DNA from: a bacterium | Lineage (GTDB): Bacteria; Cyanobacteriota; Vampirovibrionia; Gastranaerophilales; Gastranaerophilaceae | Assembly: GCA_017478515.1 (NCBI GenBank) | Contig: JAFVDH010000013.1 | Span: 1-44,913, forward strand | Length of the DNA stretch: 44,913 nucleotides | Direction: 5' to 3' | Shown: positions 42,846 through 44,913 of the stretch, one piece after another | Numbering within the stretch: position 1 is the first letter of the stretch | Layout of the letters: each line of letters opens with the position of its first letter | Program-made: the position numbers and the translations under genes | The notes under the pieces: generated by a model | What the model saw: only the letters and a program-made list of their open reading frames with translations | Databases searched by the model: none | Told to the model about the DNA's origin: nothing

Positions 42846-43634
42846 TTATAATAATTCGCTATAATGTAGAGCTTCCATAAATTGTCTTGATTCAGGATAG
42901 CCTGGCATTTCAGCCCAATATTGAATAGTATATTCAATATTTAAGTTTTCTTCATATTGCTTATCGCAAAAATCTAAAAATGTTCTAATTAGTTTATTAT
43001 CAACATTTACATCATGCCATTTATCACCATTGTAATATTTTGAATTTCTTATAATAGTTTGGTTTAAATTTTTCTTTTTTTGTTTCCATATTTTATAATG
43101 GCAATTTATATCATGGTCACCCAGATTCGTTTGTACCATGTCACAATTATTATGGTGACATAAATGCACTTTTTCTGTAAAAGCAATTTGTTTGTTATTT
43201 CTGATATAAAAATCAGGTTTACCGCAATATAAACATTGCCTAACAGGTTTTTTATAATAAACCTTAACTTTTTCCGGCAATTCAAATAATTTTAAGTCCG
43301 CAACTTGCGGCAATAACCATTGAAGTGCATTTAATTGGCGGCTACTTCTCGGCTGTTTACATACAGCATAAGAATAATTCCGTGATGTTGTTTCTCTAAG
43401 ATTCACACAAAGAGCTTTTAGCACAATTTCTAAATTTTTTTCATCTAAGTCTGTAAAAGGTTGAATGTACTTTTTATAAAAGTCTTTTTGGCTTAACCCT
43501 TGAGCATTTAAAAATTCCTTTGGTGCGTCATCATACTTTAATTCATTCAACGCATTTGTGTACTTTTCTAAATACCATTTTTCAAATGGTGCCTTCAGCA
43601 CATTAAGATTCTTGTTACTCTGTTTTGTTTCCAT
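42846..43634 (-). CDS. Unknown protein with zinc-binding cysteine/histidine cluster
   Basis: This 262-residue protein has a helical N-terminal half and a central zinc-like module C-x2-C (QCLYCGKPDFYIRN) followed by HLCHHNNCDM at about 155-165. The C-terminus (about 180-262) is aromatic-rich. No homolog recognised; it could be a nuclease or DNA-binding protein of the element. An AGAGGT-like ribosome site precedes the ATG. Confidence 0.6.
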   Translation of the reverse strand: METKQSNKNLNVLKAPFEKWYLEKYTNALNELKYDDAPKEFLNAQGLSQKDFYKKYIQPFTDLDEKNLEIVLKALCVNLRETTSRNYSYAVCKQPRSSRQLNALQWLLPQVADLKLFELPEKVKVYYKKPVRQCLYCGKPDFYIRNNKQIAFTEKVHLCHHNNCDMVQTNLGDHDINCHYKIWKQKKKNLNQTIIRNSKYYNGDKWHDVNVDNKLIRTFLDFCDKQYEENLNIEYTIQYWAEMPGYPESRQFMEALHYSELL

Positions 43635-43827
43635 AATTTACCTCTTTTCTTTTAATAACATTAACATTTCAAAAACTATCCTTTCTTTATTTTACCTGAC
43701 CTCACAATAAAAGACTTTTTTGAAAATCCCTTTATGTACGATACTTTAATTATCAAACATAAACAAGTCTATCTGACTTCATTTTAATTTGATAACAGTG
43801 TAATAGAAAAAATAGGAGAAGTCAACA

Positions 43828-43995
43828 ATGGAAAAAAAGAAATTTTTGACAGCAGACAAAAAACTCAAAAGAGAGTTACCAAAGCCAGATTTTATGTGGG
43901 GTACAAATCCGGTTTATGTAGTAGGGCATACCCCAGAAGAAAAAAGAAAAATTGTAGAAAAGTACAAAAGAGGAGGAAACAACAATGTTTTTTAA
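43828..43995 (+). CDS. Small unknown protein upstream of primase
   Basis: A 55-residue basic protein, Lys-rich, beginning MEKKKFLTADKKLKRELPKP, with ATG behind AGGAG. Its end overlaps the primase start by 11 bases, so the two are coupled. Just upstream, TTATCAAA and TTTGATAA form an 8-bp inverted repeat (about 43752-43795), possibly an operator. Confidence 0.6.
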   Translation: MEKKKFLTADKKLKRELPKPDFMWGTNPVYVVGHTPEEKRKIVEKYKRGGNNNVF

Positions 43996-44913
43996 AGACT
44001 TAAGCGAAGCAACAAAGTTCATGTATGGAAAAGAACTTGAAAACAGAAAAGGGGCACAAGAATGTGTAGTGTGTGGAAAGAAACACATGCACAGGTATGG
44101 GGACAATTTAGACAAGGCAAAATGCTTTAGTTGTGGTTTACACCTTAATCTTAATACAATAAATTATGGTGTTGATTATGTCTCAACCATTATGGATAGA
44201 TTTTTTGAAGCAGCACACAAAGCATTATTTGAAAACAAACAAGACGGTAAACCATGTCAAGCATTTGTTTATGCTAATGGAACAAGAAAAATACCGGAGT
44301 ATATTTTAAGGCGCTCTGATGTCGGTGTTATTCCTGCAAATTATGATGTTAATAAAGTAAATGAAGATTTAATTGCTGACCTTAATAAACAAATTGAAGA
44401 AGAAGCAGACGCAGAGAAAAAAGAAAAGCTGCAAACAAAATTAAAAGATATTGAAGATTGTATTGAAAATTTACAGAAATTTAATCGTAATAATTGGGAT
44501 AGGCTTATTTTTTTCTATCGTGACGAAAATGGAAATATTACACAAGCAAAAACAAGAAAACCATACATAGATACAAAGACATTTCAAATACTAAAGGTGA
44601 AAAATAAGGCAGGTGTTTTTAATCAAGGTGTATTTTCAGATGATGAACTGTCAAAAGTTAAAAGCTACAAAAAAATGCGCAAAGGCCTTATTGTTGTTGA
44701 GGGAGAGTTTGACCAACTCTCTCTGGTGACACAACTACACAGAATGAATAAACCTATTGATGTTTGTGCTTTAGGCGGTGCAAATGGTGATTTAGAAACA
44801 GCCATGAAAATACAGGCTGAAAGAGTTTGCATACTTCACGATAATGACGAAGCTGGCAAAACTGTTTTAGATAAAGCAAAAGAGATTCGCACAGTCTTTG
44901 GCTTAACAACACC
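43985..44913 (+). CDS. DnaG-like primase, cut by window end
   Basis: The open frame runs from ATG 43985 (GAGGAGG ribosome site) off the right edge. The zinc ribbon is C27-x2-C30-x16-C47-x2-C50. A Toprim domain follows, with VEGEFD at 238-243, a glycine stretch LGGANGD near 265, and DNDEAG at 286-291. This is the phage/plasmid type primase or primase-helicase; the helicase part, if present, lies outside the window. It indicates that the integrated element replicates on its own. Confidence 0.85.
   Translation, partial: MFFKDLSEATKFMYGKELENRKGAQECVVCGKKHMHRYGDNLDKAKCFSCGLHLNLNTINYGVDYVSTIMDRFFEAAHKALFENKQDGKPCQAFVYANGTRKIPEYILRRSDVGVIPANYDVNKVNEDLIADLNKQIEEEADAEKKEKLQTKLKDIEDCIENLQKFNRNNWDRLIFFYRDENGNITQAKTRKPYIDTKTFQILKVKNKAGVFNQGVFSDDELSKVKSYKKMRKGLIVVEGEFDQLSLVTQLHRMNKPIDVCALGGANGDLETAMKIQAERVCILHDNDEAGKTVLDKAKEIRTVFGLTT

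Overview
The window is AT-rich DNA (roughly 30% GC by eye) with short intergenic gaps, standard stop usage and ATG/GTG/TTG starts. I infer a gut-type, non-photosynthetic cyanobacterial relative (Gastranaerophilales / Melainabacteria, class Vampirovibrionia). The reasons are the base composition, a HEAT-repeat protein, and two proteins (23.0 and 25.5 kb) of a style I associate with that lineage. No rRNA or marker gene here settles it, so the lineage call is moderate. One recurrent trait is a TATAAT-like -10 box exactly six bases upstream of the start codon, with no ribosome binding site, at six genes. This predicts leaderless mRNAs.

Layout, chromosomal part (1-33.8 kb). A 152-base foldback element and a candidate structured small RNA open the window, followed by a HEAT-repeat protein and an orphan PAS-GAF histidine kinase. 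From 3.4 to 10.5 kb runs a co-directional block: two unknown proteins, ftsH, two subunits of a corrinoid iron-sulfur protein of the acetyl-CoA synthase type, and peptidase T. From 10.7 to 13.0 kb lies a tandemly duplicated divergent pair (a soluble toxin-like protein and a small membrane protein); one copy is frameshifted and the other truncated. Next come a GIY-YIG nuclease gene framed by two inverted palindromes, tRNA-Leu(TAG) with a broken tRNA-like fragment beside it, a sugar transporter, a PilZ protein, and a DtxR/MntR-type regulator. That regulator precedes an operon of opine dehydrogenase plus an MFS exporter whose promoter is bracketed by two metal-box-like palindromes. tRNA-Arg(CCG), rimO, a HExxH-containing protein, a membrane-anchored small heat-shock-like protein and miaB follow.

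From 27.4 to 33.4 kb is a decaying accessory belt. It holds intact regulators and redox genes (HXXEE membrane protein with TetR, an EFR1-type flavodoxin-ferredoxin, HxlR, two NTF2-like proteins, DUF1848) mixed with fragments of DUF1848, nitronate monooxygenase, nitroreductase and a MazG-like gene.

Integrated element (about 33.88 kb to beyond the right edge). A 45-base 3' half of an initiator tRNA-Met, starting exactly at the anticodon loop and keeping its own terminator, marks the probable junction. The element carries an HNH protein and a three-part operon: a C5 cytosine methyltransferase, a protein with two GHKL ATPase domains split by an in-frame TAA, and a receiver-like protein ending in a HEPN-type RNKLGH motif. 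It also carries paired small proteins, an XRE repressor, a secreted PDZ/TPR cluster, a symmetrical six-box TAACC/GGTTA array, and a DnaG-like primase cut by the window end. No integrase is visible; it may lie beyond the edge.

The strongest candidates for a new system are the methyltransferase / double-GHKL / receiver-HEPN operon, the opine dehydrogenase-exporter operon with its double operator, and the corrinoid protein without its usual partners.
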